Shown: positions 1 through 7,598, counted from the first letter of the stretch. The stretch is DNA of 64,000 nucleotides from Halopseudomonas pachastrellae (GCF_900114765.1 NZ_FOUD01000003.1:153655-217654), one strand, 5' to 3'. Translations and numbers: made by a program. The notes: generated by a model from the letters alone, not told the origin.

Positions 1-64
1 TCAGGGTGCCGATGACCAGCAGGCCGAGCACGCGGAGCAGAATGCGTTTGCGGATCGACTTCAT
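1..64 (-). CDS. Sensor histidine kinase, N-terminus only (cut by window edge)
   Basis: The minus strand opens with ATG at 64-62 and reads MKSIRKRILLRVLGLLVIGTL, a short basic stretch followed by a hydrophobic segment, as in the first membrane helix of a QseC/PmrB-type kinase. Its start overlaps the stop of the response regulator gene by an ATGA junction, the usual regulator-kinase coupling. Only 21 residues are visible, so the kinase call rests on position and the N-terminal pattern rather than on catalytic motifs. Confidence 0.75.
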   Translation of the reverse strand, partial: MKSIRKRILLRVLGLLVIGTL

Positions 65-723
65 GCGTCGCGCTCAATCATGTAACCGACGCCGCGCAGC
101 GTGCGAATCAGGCCGCTGAATAATTTGCGCCGCAAGTGGTGGATGTGGACTTCCAGGGTGTTGCTGTCGACCTCCTCGTTCCAGCCATACAGCGACTGCT
201 CCAGCCGGTCGCGGGTCAGTACCCGGTCCGGTTGGGCCATCAGTTCGTGCAGCAGCACAAACTCCTTGCGTGAGAGGTTCACGGGTTTGCCTTCGAAGGT
301 GACCTGTTGGCTCTGCGGGTCGAGGGTGACGCCGCGCAGCTGGATCAGCGGCTCGGCGCGCCCGGCGCTGCGTCTTAGCAGCGCGCGGATGCGTGCTTTC
401 AGTTCGGCGCTGTCGAAGGGCTTGATCAGATAGTCGTCGGCACCGGCATCGAGGCCGGCGATGCGATCCTGCACGCCATCACGGGCAGTCAGCACCAGCA
501 CCGGCACGGCCTGATGACGGTCGCGCAGTTCGCGCAGCACCTGCAGGCCGTCCATGCGCGGCAAGCCCAGATCCAGCACTGCCAGATCGAAGGGCTCGCT
601 GCTCAGGGCGTGCAGCGCGCTGGCGCCGTCCTGCAGCCAGTCGAGGGTATACCCCTCATCCTTGAGCGAGGTGAGGATGCCCTCGGCGAGGGAGGTGTCG
701 TCTTCTACCAGCAGCAGTCGCAT
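61..723 (-). CDS. OmpR-family response regulator, PmrA/QseB type
   Basis: A 220-residue two-component regulator. The receiver domain starts at residue 1 with the acidic pair in LLVEDD, the phosphoacceptor Asp lies in VLDLGLP near residue 51, and the conserved Lys is in LIKPF near residue 102. The C-terminal winged helix (about 125-217) contains YGWNEEVDSNTLEVHIHHLR, a signature typical of QseB and PmrA. It lies near the end of a minus-strand operon whose promoter has a perfect PmrA/QseB-type direct repeat at 5004-5020, so autoregulation is likely. Its signal is unknown. PmrA and QseB cannot be separated by eye. Confidence 0.93.
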   Translation of the reverse strand: MRLLLVEDDTSLAEGILTSLKDEGYTLDWLQDGASALHALSSEPFDLAVLDLGLPRMDGLQVLRELRDRHQAVPVLVLTARDGVQDRIAGLDAGADDYLIKPFDSAELKARIRALLRRSAGRAEPLIQLRGVTLDPQSQQVTFEGKPVNLSRKEFVLLHELMAQPDRVLTRDRLEQSLYGWNEEVDSNTLEVHIHHLRRKLFSGLIRTLRGVGYMIERDA

Positions 724-726
724 GCG

Positions 727-1356
727 TTACCTGTTGGCGATCTTGTCCAGTCGGGCGCGGATTTCGGCCTGGCGACCTTCGTCGGCCAGCGGACGGTCCG
801 GGCGGGGTGCTGCACCCTGTGCCTTGAGCAGCGCGGTGCGGGCTTCAGCATAGCGTTTCTGGTCGATCAGGTAATCGGCCCAGAAGAAATTGCTGTCGAT
901 GCCATCGGGGTTGAGCACCAGCGCTTTTTGCAGCAGGGCCTCGGCCTGTTCGTCGTCGCCAAAGCCAATCGGCCAGCCCGGTACCTGGTAGTAAAGCGCG
1001 CCAAGGCTGGTGTAGGCCGAGCCCTGCAGCGCTTGCGGGTCAACCTGCAGGGCGTGTTCAAACAGGCTCTTGGCCTCCTTCACCTTGCCCAGTGCGCCCA
1101 GCCCGCCTTCGGCGCCGGCCCAACTGCTGAGAATGATGCCGTTCCAGATCAGCAGCGACGCATCATTCGGCTCCTGGGCCAGCGCCTGTCCGGCCTGCGC
1201 AGAGAGTGCCTCGAAGGCGGCAGATTTCTGGTTATCCGGCAATTGATACTGAATTTCCGCCCAGCGCTGCTGCAGCGGGGCAATGTCGGCGGCCAGGGTG
1301 CTCAGGCTGAAGCAGGCCAGCAGGCCGGCGAGAAGGTAACGAATCCAGATGCTCAT
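727..1356 (-). CDS. Exported TPR-repeat protein
   Basis: A 209-residue protein with an N-terminal signal peptide (cleavage probably after STLAA near residue 23) and several tetratricopeptide-like helices: the stretch around residues 90-150 has alternating small/large residues such as ALQGSAYTSLGALYYQVPGW and ALVLNPDGIDSNFFWADYL. It should be periplasmic and protein-binding. The gene sits 2-3 bp from both the SDR gene upstream and the regulator gene downstream, so it belongs to the same transcription unit. It may help signal sensing or assembly of the pathway; that is inference. Confidence 0.8.
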   Translation of the reverse strand: MSIWIRYLLAGLLACFSLSTLAADIAPLQQRWAEIQYQLPDNQKSAAFEALSAQAGQALAQEPNDASLLIWNGIILSSWAGAEGGLGALGKVKEAKSLFEHALQVDPQALQGSAYTSLGALYYQVPGWPIGFGDDEQAEALLQKALVLNPDGIDSNFFWADYLIDQKRYAEARTALLKAQGAAPRPDRPLADEGRQAEIRARLDKIANR

Positions 1357-1358
1357 GC

Positions 1359-2165
1359 TCAGTGCTCCTTGGGGTGGGCAGCGGGTGATGCGTAATGGCG
1401 AATAGTGGGCAGCTGGCGGCGCAGGGCCTTGTCGACCAAGCGTGGCAGCAGGCCGTTGAGGCGCACGAACAGCCGCTCGGGAAAGCCCAGATGGACTTCA
1501 CGCAGGTCGGCGTCCAGCGCTTGAACCAGCCGCTCGGCGACCAGTTCCGGGCTGTCCATGCTGACCTGCAGTTCGGCGTTCATGGCCTCGACGGCGGCGT
1601 TGTTCATTTCGGTGCGAGTGGCACGCGGGGCGATGTAGAGCACGCCGACGTTGGTGTCCGCTAGCTCTCGGCGCAGTGCTTCGGAGAAGCCGCGCAGGGC
1701 GAATTTGGTCGCACAGTAGACGCTGAAGCCGGGGTAGCCGATCGAGCCGAAGGTTGAGCCGATGTTGACCACACAACTATGCGGCTGACTGCGCAGCAGG
1801 GGCAGCATGGCGTGGGTCAGCTGCAGGGTGGCGCTCAGGTTGGTTGTGATCAGGTCGTCGATACCCTGCGCCTGCATGTTTTCGAACAGGCCGAAGTGGT
1901 TGATGCCGGCGGCGTTGATCAGCAGGTTGATGCCTCCCATCTGCTGGGCGTGGCGCAGCACATTGGCGCGATCAGCCGGATGGCGCAGGTCGGCCTGCAG
2001 GCAACTGACCAGGTCGGGGTTGCGCTCGACCAATGCCTGCAGCGCTTGGTCCTGCCGCCCGACCACCAGCACCTGCGCGCCCCGTGCGCACAGCGCCGCG
2101 ACGATGGCGCGGCCCATACCACCGGTCGCGCCGGTCAGCAGCACTCGACTAGCCGACAGCTGCAT
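1359..2165 (-). CDS. Short-chain dehydrogenase/reductase in the lipid-type operon
   Basis: A classical SDR of 268 residues. The Rossmann glycine motif TGATGGMG is at about residues 11-18, the NAG-type motif is INAAGINHFG near 85, the catalytic Ser is in NIGSTFGS, and the active site is YCATK near 155-159. NADPH use is plausible from the Arg after the second strand (VVGRQDQ). The start overlaps the end of the diiron-enzyme gene by 17 bp, which implies translational coupling. Its longer C-terminus (PERLFVRLNGLLPRLVDKALRR region) suggests membrane or lipid contact. The substrate is probably a product of the adjacent ligase and oxidase, which I cannot name. Confidence 0.9.
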   Translation of the reverse strand: MQLSASRVLLTGATGGMGRAIVAALCARGAQVLVVGRQDQALQALVERNPDLVSCLQADLRHPADRANVLRHAQQMGGINLLINAAGINHFGLFENMQAQGIDDLITTNLSATLQLTHAMLPLLRSQPHSCVVNIGSTFGSIGYPGFSVYCATKFALRGFSEALRRELADTNVGVLYIAPRATRTEMNNAAVEAMNAELQVSMDSPELVAERLVQALDADLREVHLGFPERLFVRLNGLLPRLVDKALRRQLPTIRHYASPAAHPKEH

Positions 2166-2832
2166 GGCGTACCTCCTCTTCGACTGCGCCCGGCAGGCTG
2201 CGGAACATCTCGGCGTAAAGCCGGTAGATCACCCGCGCGGTATGCAGCACCGCGGTGCGGTCGGCGTCGTTGTCGATGCGGTTAACCAGTTGCTCGAAGA
2301 ATTTCATGTGTTCCAGATCCAGCGAGCCGTGCGAACTCAGGTAGCTGAACGCTTGCGGCGGCAGGCCTAGGCCTTCTTTCAGGCTGCCGGCGGCCTGGGT
2401 CGCCAGCGCGATGCTGGTCCCTTCGAGTACGAACACCATGCCCAGCATGGACATGGGATTCAGCCGGTTGATGCGGTCGTACATGGTGCTGACCATCAGC
2501 TCGGTGGCCAGGGCGGGAATGCTGTCGCGGGCGGCGTCGGCGTCGCCACCGCAGGCGCGGATGTCGTTGAGAATCCACTCCTGATGGCCAAGCTCCTCCT
2601 CGATGTACTCGGCCATGGCTTCGCGTACCCACTCATGGTCGCTGTCCAGTCGCGAGCCGCAGGCCATCAGCAGCGGCACCGTGTGGCGTACGTGGTGGAA
2701 GGCCTGGGTCAGGAAGGCAATGTAGCTGTGGCGCTGCACTTCACCACGCAGGGCCGCTTGAATCAGCGGCGAGCTGAACAGGTACTCGCGCTCGTTCACG
2801 GTTTCGTTTTGCAGTTGCTCGAAGAAAGTCAT
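2149..2832 (-). CDS. Heme-oxygenase-like diiron oxidase (HDO/TenA-PqqC fold)
   Basis: 227 residues with the helical TenA/PqqC-like fold. Candidate diiron ligands are visible: the EEELGHQEW cluster near residue 78-86, a Glu in VFVLEGTS near 140, and the HGSLDLEHMKFFE helix near 170-182. This set matches heme-oxygenase-like diiron oxidases, which include UndA (1-undecene from lauric acid) and several N-oxygenases. It overlaps the ligase gene by an ATGA junction. The adjacent ligase suggests an acyl or acyl-amide substrate; that is inference. A TenA-type thiaminase is unlikely because no thiamin genes are near and the extra acidic/His metal set is present. Confidence 0.82.
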   Translation of the reverse strand: MTFFEQLQNETVNEREYLFSSPLIQAALRGEVQRHSYIAFLTQAFHHVRHTVPLLMACGSRLDSDHEWVREAMAEYIEEELGHQEWILNDIRACGGDADAARDSIPALATELMVSTMYDRINRLNPMSMLGMVFVLEGTSIALATQAAGSLKEGLGLPPQAFSYLSSHGSLDLEHMKFFEQLVNRIDNDADRTAVLHTARVIYRLYAEMFRSLPGAVEEEVRHAAVG

Positions 2833-4289
2833 AGGGCAATGTCCTCGGTCAGCAGGCCCAGCAGGGCCGTTTGATAGTGTTCGATGATCTGCTCGCGGCG
2901 CAGGCGACCGTTGCTGGTCAGCTGGCCGTTAGCGGCACTGAAGGGTTCACTGGCGGTCAGCCAGGGTCCGATGCGGGCGTAGTCGGGCAGGCGGCTGTTG
3001 GCTTGAGCAATCGCCTGCTCGATATCGGTTACCCGGAAGGCGCTGCTGCGCGGCACGATCAGTGCGACGTTGACTGGCAGCGCCTCGCCATAGACCAGCA
3101 CCTGGGCAATCGCCGGGTGGACGGCGATCTCCGCCTCGACCCATTCCGGATTGACGTTGCGGCCAAAGGCGGTAATGAACTGATTTTTCTTGCGGCCGAG
3201 AATGCTCAGATAACCATCCTCCAGCTTGCCGATATCGCCGGTCGGCCACTCGTCCACGGTCAGCGGCGGCTCGCCGAGATAACCCAGCGCGCGGGCGCCG
3301 CGCACCATGATTTCGCCGTCTTCTGCCAAGCGAATCTGCACGTGCGGCAGCGGCTGGCCGACGGTGCCCGGGCGGTTTTGGCCCGGGCGGTTCAGACTCA
3401 CCACCGAGGCGCACTCGGACAGGCCGTAGCCCTCGAAGACCGGCAAGCCGTGTTTGGCGGCGTGCTCCAGCAGCGAGGGTGCGACCCGGCCGCCGCCAAC
3501 CGCGATAAAGCGCAGGCTGCGTGGCAGCGGCGCGCCCGCATCGGCTGCCTGCAACAGCCCTTGCAGCAACTGCGGGACCAGAATCAGGCTATGCGGCTGG
3601 CTTTGCAGCAACACGCTGAGCAGGCGTGGCGCGTTGATTTGCGCGCCCTGCAGACCAGTGTCGGTCGGCACGTAAATGCTGGCACCGTTGAGTAGCGCGG
3701 TGATCGCGCCAAGGTTGTCCAGCAGCACGGCCAGCGGCAGCAGAATCAGGTGTTGCTGCGGGTCGACCGACGAGCAGGCCTCACGCAGGCTGTCGGCCAC
3801 CTGCAGCATGGCTTCGGCCGACAGGCAGACGCCCTTGGGCGTGCCGGTGGTGCCGGAGGTAAAGGTGATCTTGGCCGTCCCTTGCGGTATGCCGACGTTG
3901 ATCGGTGCGCGCTGCCAGCCGAGCGAGGTGGCGGCAAAGCCCAGCGCCTGCAGTTCGGCGCTGTCTTCCGCCATACCGAGTACGGTATCCACGCCGGCGC
4001 TGGTCAGCAGATGGGCGCGTTGTTGGGGGGTGAAAAACGGTGCAATCGGCACGCAGGTCAGACCTGCTTGCAGAATTGCCAGATCCCACAGCAGCCACTC
4101 GCGGCCGTTGGGCAGTGCCAGTGCAACGCAGCGGCAGCCGACGGCGCGCAGATGCTCGGCACGGCGATGGATCTCGGCGGGCAGGTCGGCGTAGCTGATG
4201 CTGCCTTCTTCGTCGCTCAAGGCGAGTTTGTTGGGGCGCTCAGCCGCGAAGCGGTCGAGGCTGTGCCAGAGTACTTCAGGCGCAATCAT
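2829..4289 (-). CDS. AMP-dependent acyl/aryl ligase (ANL superfamily)
   Basis: A 486-residue adenylate-forming enzyme. The P-loop FTSGTTGTPKG is near residue 143-153, the A5 motif GYGLSECASV near 288-297, and the hinge and C-terminal domain follow GDIGKLEDGYLSILGRKKNQFI near 353. It is somewhat shorter than the usual 520-560 residue acyl-CoA synthetases and could make acyl-AMP for transfer to a non-CoA acceptor. It overlaps the upstream hemolysin-family gene by 14 bp and the downstream diiron gene by 4 bp. A fatty acyl substrate is likely given the neighbours but is not shown by sequence. Confidence 0.9.
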   Translation of the reverse strand: MIAPEVLWHSLDRFAAERPNKLALSDEEGSISYADLPAEIHRRAEHLRAVGCRCVALALPNGREWLLWDLAILQAGLTCVPIAPFFTPQQRAHLLTSAGVDTVLGMAEDSAELQALGFAATSLGWQRAPINVGIPQGTAKITFTSGTTGTPKGVCLSAEAMLQVADSLREACSSVDPQQHLILLPLAVLLDNLGAITALLNGASIYVPTDTGLQGAQINAPRLLSVLLQSQPHSLILVPQLLQGLLQAADAGAPLPRSLRFIAVGGGRVAPSLLEHAAKHGLPVFEGYGLSECASVVSLNRPGQNRPGTVGQPLPHVQIRLAEDGEIMVRGARALGYLGEPPLTVDEWPTGDIGKLEDGYLSILGRKKNQFITAFGRNVNPEWVEAEIAVHPAIAQVLVYGEALPVNVALIVPRSSAFRVTDIEQAIAQANSRLPDYARIGPWLTASEPFSAANGQLTSNGRLRREQIIEHYQTALLGLLTEDIAL

Positions 4290-4962
4290 TGGCGATCTCC
4301 GAGCCAGTTTGCAGGTAATCGGGTTGGTAGCGCATGCGCTCGAACAGACCGCGGCGCTGCAGCTGGTTGAAGCCTTCGGGGATGTAACCGGCCATCACGC
4401 GGGGTTGCGTGGCGTAGTAGCTGCCCCACTCCAAGCGAGCTTCGCCAAGGCGCAGCGGGTCGGCCGGGCCCAGATCGATCGGGCTCAGGGTCAGGCGCTG
4501 GAAGCTGTTGAGCAGCATCGGCGTACCGGTGAACACCACCCAGGTGTAACCTCTGGTGGCCAGGTAGTGGGTCAGCGCGATGATCAGCAGGCGACCCGCG
4601 CCGGGCGCCAGCGCGGCCAGATTACCGACTTCGACAACCCGCTCACGGTGCACCGGCAGATCGGTGTGCTGGCGAATGGCGTCGCACACCGGCTGATCCA
4701 GGTAGTGCTCAAGAAACAGCGGGCCACTGGCACCGCCGCGCATGCCGACACCGGCCTTCAGCTCGCCTTGCTGGCAGAGGCCAAGCAACTCCGGCATGAA
4801 TTGGCTGACGTTGGCGCCGTAGGTATCGGCAAAACAGTCGTGAACAAAACTCTCCAGCCGTGACCGCAGCGTGCAGTCGGGGTGCTGGGGCGCGTGCAGC
4901 AGGGCGGCGTCATCGCCAAGGCGGGCGAGCTGCCGAGCCTGTGAAGCGGGGGTTTGTGACAT
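4276..4962 (-). CDS. Thermostable-hemolysin family protein, first gene of operon
   Basis: 228 residues matching the family named after Vibrio thermostable hemolysin (T_hemolysin): typical are the N-terminal SRLESFVHDCFADTYGANV region, the VVEVGNLAAL strand near 115 and the C-terminal PRVMAGYIPEGF. There is no signal peptide. The family resembles GNAT/LuxI-like acyltransferases in layout (my inference), which would suit transfer of an acyl group activated by the next gene. I chose the ATG at 4962 because AGGAGGAAGG sits just upstream; an in-frame ATG at 4977 lies before that ribosome-binding site. Hemolytic activity should not be assumed. Confidence 0.83.
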   Translation of the reverse strand: MSQTPASQARQLARLGDDAALLHAPQHPDCTLRSRLESFVHDCFADTYGANVSQFMPELLGLCQQGELKAGVGMRGGASGPLFLEHYLDQPVCDAIRQHTDLPVHRERVVEVGNLAALAPGAGRLLIIALTHYLATRGYTWVVFTGTPMLLNSFQRLTLSPIDLGPADPLRLGEARLEWGSYYATQPRVMAGYIPEGFNQLQRRGLFERMRYQPDYLQTGSEIANDCA

Positions 4963-5003
4963 GGCCTTCCTCCTCATGTTGGGGAGGAGAATGGCGGGCG
5001 AAT

Positions 5004-5020
5004 CTTAAGATCGGCTTAAG
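5004..5020 (-). promoter_or_regulatory. Perfect PmrA/QseB-type box (CTTAAG-N5-CTTAAG)
   Basis: Two identical CTTAAG hexamers at 5004-5009 and 5015-5020 are separated by 5 bp, giving an 11-bp repeat period, the known layout of PmrA (YTTAAK-N5-YTTAAK) and QseB boxes. It lies 42 bp upstream of the first ATG of the operon that ends with a PmrA/QseB-type regulator gene. CTTAAG is self-complementary, so the box alone does not give direction; the operon direction suggests minus. Confidence 0.85.
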
Positions 5021-5053
5021 CGAATCTCTGTTGATCGACCTTTGCTGAATTTT

Positions 5054-5128
5054 CGTCATTCCTGCGCAGGCGGGAATCCACTCAGACGCCCGGCACATTG
5101 ATGGATCCCCGCCTGCGCGGGGATGACG
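5054..5128. repeat. Double-hairpin inverted repeat (CGTCATTCC...GGATGACG), copy 1
   Basis: Two GC-rich hairpins in mirror orientation: TTCCTGC-GCAG-GCGGGAA on the left and ATCCCCGC-CTGC-GCGGGGAT on the right, with outer ends CGTCAT and ATGACG. A second copy is at 43307-43379, with stem changes that preserve pairing. This resembles BIME/MITE-like intergenic repeats of proteobacteria. Confidence 0.85.
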
Positions 5129-5210
5129 TGGTTTTGGATTTCAAGTTTAGGCAGGCTGCTCCGGTGATGTTTTGATTTCCAATCTTATGGTCGAGTGTGC
5201 ACCGGGTGTC

Positions 5211-5411
5211 GTCCCGTTTACGCGGGCGAGTAGCGCAGGGCTGACGGGAAAAAGAGTCATAGGATGTCTGAGGAGCGTAGCGACGAGTTTTATGACTCCC
5301 CGTTAGCCCGAGCAACGCAGCGAACCCGAAGGGCCGCGTAGCCGGGTGCCCCGGGGGATCGCTAAGGGGGGCTGGGCAAGCAGCCCCCCTTGGCTCGCCG
5401 TGAAAGGCGAA
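5211..5411 (+). repeat. Large structured repeat, family 1, copy 1
   Basis: Copy of a ~200-bp intergenic element also found at 57467-57670, 61439-61601 (with its right part at 61116-61168), 55256-55525 (diverged) and 63888-64000 (cut by window). In order: CGTTTACGCGGG lead, near-direct repeats CGAGTAGCGCAG and CGAGCAACGCAG enclosing a long hairpin (GGGCTGACGGG with CCCGTTAGCCC, then GAGTCATA with TATGACTC), a CCC-GAA-GGG hairpin, a strong hairpin AAGGGGGGCT with AGCCCCCCTT, and a final TCGCC/GGCGA hairpin. No plausible protein is encoded; open frames across it are repeats on both strands. Confidence 0.85.
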
Positions 5412-5528
5412 ATACGTGGGTGAAGCGCCTACTAATAATAAGCCAGAGCCAAAAGACCTTTGCTCGCCAGCGCCCCAGGGCGTATATCCTGTCCCCTGCT
5501 CCCCCAAGCCATCACCGCGAGACCCGTC

Positions 5529-6740
5529 ATGGAAGAGTCTGTCCTGCTGATCAACACGCCCACCACGCTGGCGCTGACGGTGATTGCGCTGTGGCTGGGG
5601 TACTGGATCAATCAGCGGGTCAGCCTGCTCAGCCGCTACAACATCCCGGCGGCGGTCAGCGGTGGATTGCCGGTCAGTGCGCTGGTGGCGGTGATTCAGT
5701 TGATCTTTGATCGCGAGATTCAGTTTGATCTGGAGCTGCGCAACCTGTTGCTGATCGCCTTCTTCAGCACCATCGGGCTGTCGTCGCGGTTGCGACAGCT
5801 GCTGGCCGGCGGGCGGGCGTTGGCGATCATGCTGGGGTTGGCGGTGGTGTTTTTGTTGTGCCAGAACATCGTCGGCACGCTGCTGGCGTTGGGGCTCGGT
5901 AAAAGCCCGTTGTATGGGCTGATCGGCGGCAGCATCTCGCTGGCTGGCGGCCATGGCACGGCACTCACCTGGGGTCAGTTGTTCGAGGAGCATTTCGGAC
6001 TGGCCGATGCCAGTACGCTGGGCCTGGCGATGGCGACAGCGGGGCTGATCAGCGGAGGGCTGCTCGGCGGGCCCGTGTCGGCGTGGCTGATTCGTCGGCA
6101 TCAGCTGAGCAGCAGCGAGGCCGAAAGCGAATTGCCGCAGCTCGAAAGCCACGGCAAGACCACCTACATGATCAATCTGGATCACCTGCTCACGGCGGTG
6201 CTGCTGATTGCGCGGTGCTTTGCACTGGGTGCCAGCGTTTACGACTGGCTGTCCGGGCTAGGGCTGCGGTTGCCAGCGTTTCTGACCTCGATGTTTCTTG
6301 GCATTGTGCTGGCCAACGGGCTGGACGTGGCTGGGGTGGAGGTAGACGAGCGACCGATTCAACTGGTGGGCGATCTGAGCCTGCAGCTGTTTCTGGGTAT
6401 GAGTCTGATCAGCCTGCCGCTGCTCTCACTACAGGGAGCCTTTGGCGTGATTGGCATCATGCTGTTGATTCAAGCGGTGCTGATTACCCTGTTTACTGTG
6501 CTTCTGGTTTTTCCTCTGCTGGGGCGCAATTACGATGCGGCCTGTATCAGCGCCGGGTTTATCGGTATGGGCTTGGGCGCCACGCCGGTCGGCATTGCCA
6601 ACATGGATGCATTGACTGGCCGTTATGGCCCCAGCCCCAAGGCCTATCTGGTGATTCCGCTGTTGGGCGCCTTCTTTATCGATATCGCCAACGCCACGTT
6701 GGTGCAGACACTGCTTGAGTTCAAGTTGTTCAGCCCTTGA
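5529..6740 (+). CDS. gltS: Sodium/glutamate symporter GltS
   Basis: 403 residues, close to E. coli GltS (401). It is an inner-membrane protein with about ten hydrophobic segments and two inverted halves; the glycine-rich re-entrant segments GGSISLAGGHGTALTWG (near 138) and GFIGMGLGATPVGIANMD (near 350) are the GltS signature. It imports glutamate with Na+. I start at the ATG at 5529 (MEESVLLINTP); an in-frame ATG further upstream would add 23 non-hydrophobic residues from the intergenic spacer. Its 3' end overlaps the convergent OsmC-family gene by 11 bp. Confidence 0.95.
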   Translation: MEESVLLINTPTTLALTVIALWLGYWINQRVSLLSRYNIPAAVSGGLPVSALVAVIQLIFDREIQFDLELRNLLLIAFFSTIGLSSRLRQLLAGGRALAIMLGLAVVFLLCQNIVGTLLALGLGKSPLYGLIGGSISLAGGHGTALTWGQLFEEHFGLADASTLGLAMATAGLISGGLLGGPVSAWLIRRHQLSSSEAESELPQLESHGKTTYMINLDHLLTAVLLIARCFALGASVYDWLSGLGLRLPAFLTSMFLGIVLANGLDVAGVEVDERPIQLVGDLSLQLFLGMSLISLPLLSLQGAFGVIGIMLLIQAVLITLFTVLLVFPLLGRNYDAACISAGFIGMGLGATPVGIANMDALTGRYGPSPKAYLVIPLLGAFFIDIANATLVQTLLEFKLFSP

Positions 6741-7179
6741 GCACCTGACCGTTGCTGTCCAGCACCGTCAGTGTGATCGGCAGCGCAGCGGCAACGCTCT
6801 GCGACACGGTGCAGAACTGCTCGAACTGCTCAAGGATGCGCTCCAGCCGTTCGAAAGCACTGGCCGGGTGGCCCAGATGCAGGGTGACTTCAACGCGGAC
6901 CACGCGCATGCGGTTCTGCTCATTGCGGCCGATCAGGCCGACCGCCTCGGTGCGGATGCCGTCGTTTGGCTGGCGGAATTTGCCGAGGGCGAAGATCAGG
7001 CTGTCGCTGAGACAGTTGGCCAGCGCGGTGACCAGCAGCTGCGCGGGGCTGGGGCCTTGGTTGGTGCCGAGCGGCGCGGGTTCATCGGTAATCAGTGATG
7101 GCGTGCCGTTGCTGAAGCGGGCCTCAAAGCGATAGCCCTGCTGCTGCTCAAGGGTGACTTCTACGCGATCTTCACTCAT
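6730..7179 (-). CDS. OsmC/Ohr-family protein
   Basis: 149 residues with OsmC-family features: GPSPAQLLVTALANCLSDSLI near 48-68 containing the first redox Cys, and FEQFCTVSQSVAAALPI near 120 containing the second. Family members reduce organic or sulfur-based peroxides, and some act on persulfides. The start at 7179 follows a good AGGGAGCC ribosome-binding site, while the in-frame ATG at 7215 lies in the operator. It is divergent from the BigR-like gene and shares the operator at 7211-7236, which ties it to sulfide or persulfide stress. Confidence 0.9.
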   Translation of the reverse strand: MSEDRVEVTLEQQQGYRFEARFSNGTPSLITDEPAPLGTNQGPSPAQLLVTALANCLSDSLIFALGKFRQPNDGIRTEAVGLIGRNEQNRMRVVRVEVTLHLGHPASAFERLERILEQFEQFCTVSQSVAAALPITLTVLDSNGQVLKG

Positions 7180-7210
7180 CTCTGGCTCCCTTTGTGTTGG
7201 CTTGCTTGCA

Positions 7211-7236
7211 AACAATCTATTTTTTTATATATTGTT
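7211..7236. promoter_or_regulatory. AT-rich palindrome, candidate BigR/SqrR-type operator
   Basis: AACAATCTAT, six T, then ATATATTGTT: 10-bp arms matching at 9 of 10 positions with a 6-bp spacer. It lies midway between the divergent OsmC gene (32 bp) and BigR-like gene (36 bp). The same arm (CAATATAT/ATATATTG, 6-bp spacer) recurs at 49750-49771 before the persulfide dioxygenase gene. A smaller overlapping inverted repeat TATTG-N5-CAATA is at 7230-7244. Confidence 0.75.
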
Positions 7237-7271
7237 GGTCAATAGAGTGTTGCAAGAGATCGTACTGCTGT

Positions 7272-7598
7272 ATGAACAACCAAACTGATATCCAGCGCCT
7301 GCGCAGTTCTGCCGATCAGGCCCATCAACTGCTGAAGGCACTGGCCAATCGTGACCGTCTGCTGCTGCTTTGCCAACTGGTGGACGGTGAACGCAATGTC
7401 GGTGAGCTGGAAGAGCTTCTGGGCATTGTTCAGCCGACGCTGTCCCAGCAGCTGGCGGTGCTGCGCCGCGAAGGGCTGGTCGACACCCGCCGCGAGGGCA
7501 AGCAGGTCTACTACAGTGTGGCAAGCCGTGAGGCGTTGGCCATTCTTCACACCCTTTATGGCCTGTTCTGTGCCGAGGACACGCCGAATGAGCATTGA
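7272..7598 (+). CDS. ArsR-family persulfide-sensing repressor, BigR/SqrR-like
   Basis: 108 residues with the ArsR winged helix (QPTLSQQLAVLRREGLV recognition region, then TRREGKQVYYSV wing). Two cysteines stand where SqrR/BigR proteins have theirs: Cys34 in LLLLCQLVDGE and Cys100 in YGLFCAED, 66 residues apart, the same separation as Cys41/Cys107 of SqrR. In that family the pair forms a polysulfide bridge and the repressor leaves DNA. I start at the ATG at 7272 because upstream in-frame codons run through the operator. It overlaps the next gene by 11 bp. Confidence 0.9.
   Translation: MNNQTDIQRLRSSADQAHQLLKALANRDRLLLLCQLVDGERNVGELEELLGIVQPTLSQQLAVLRREGLVDTRREGKQVYYSVASREALAILHTLYGLFCAEDTPNEH

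Noticed and set aside
2149..2832. TenA thiaminase
   Set aside because: The fold is shared but an acidic/His diiron-type ligand set is present and the neighbours are ligase and SDR, not thiamin genes.
5082..6185. A 367-residue minus-strand open frame
   Set aside because: It runs across the family 1 repeat and antisense to gltS and has a low-complexity Gln/Arg/His composition typical of antisense GC-rich frames.
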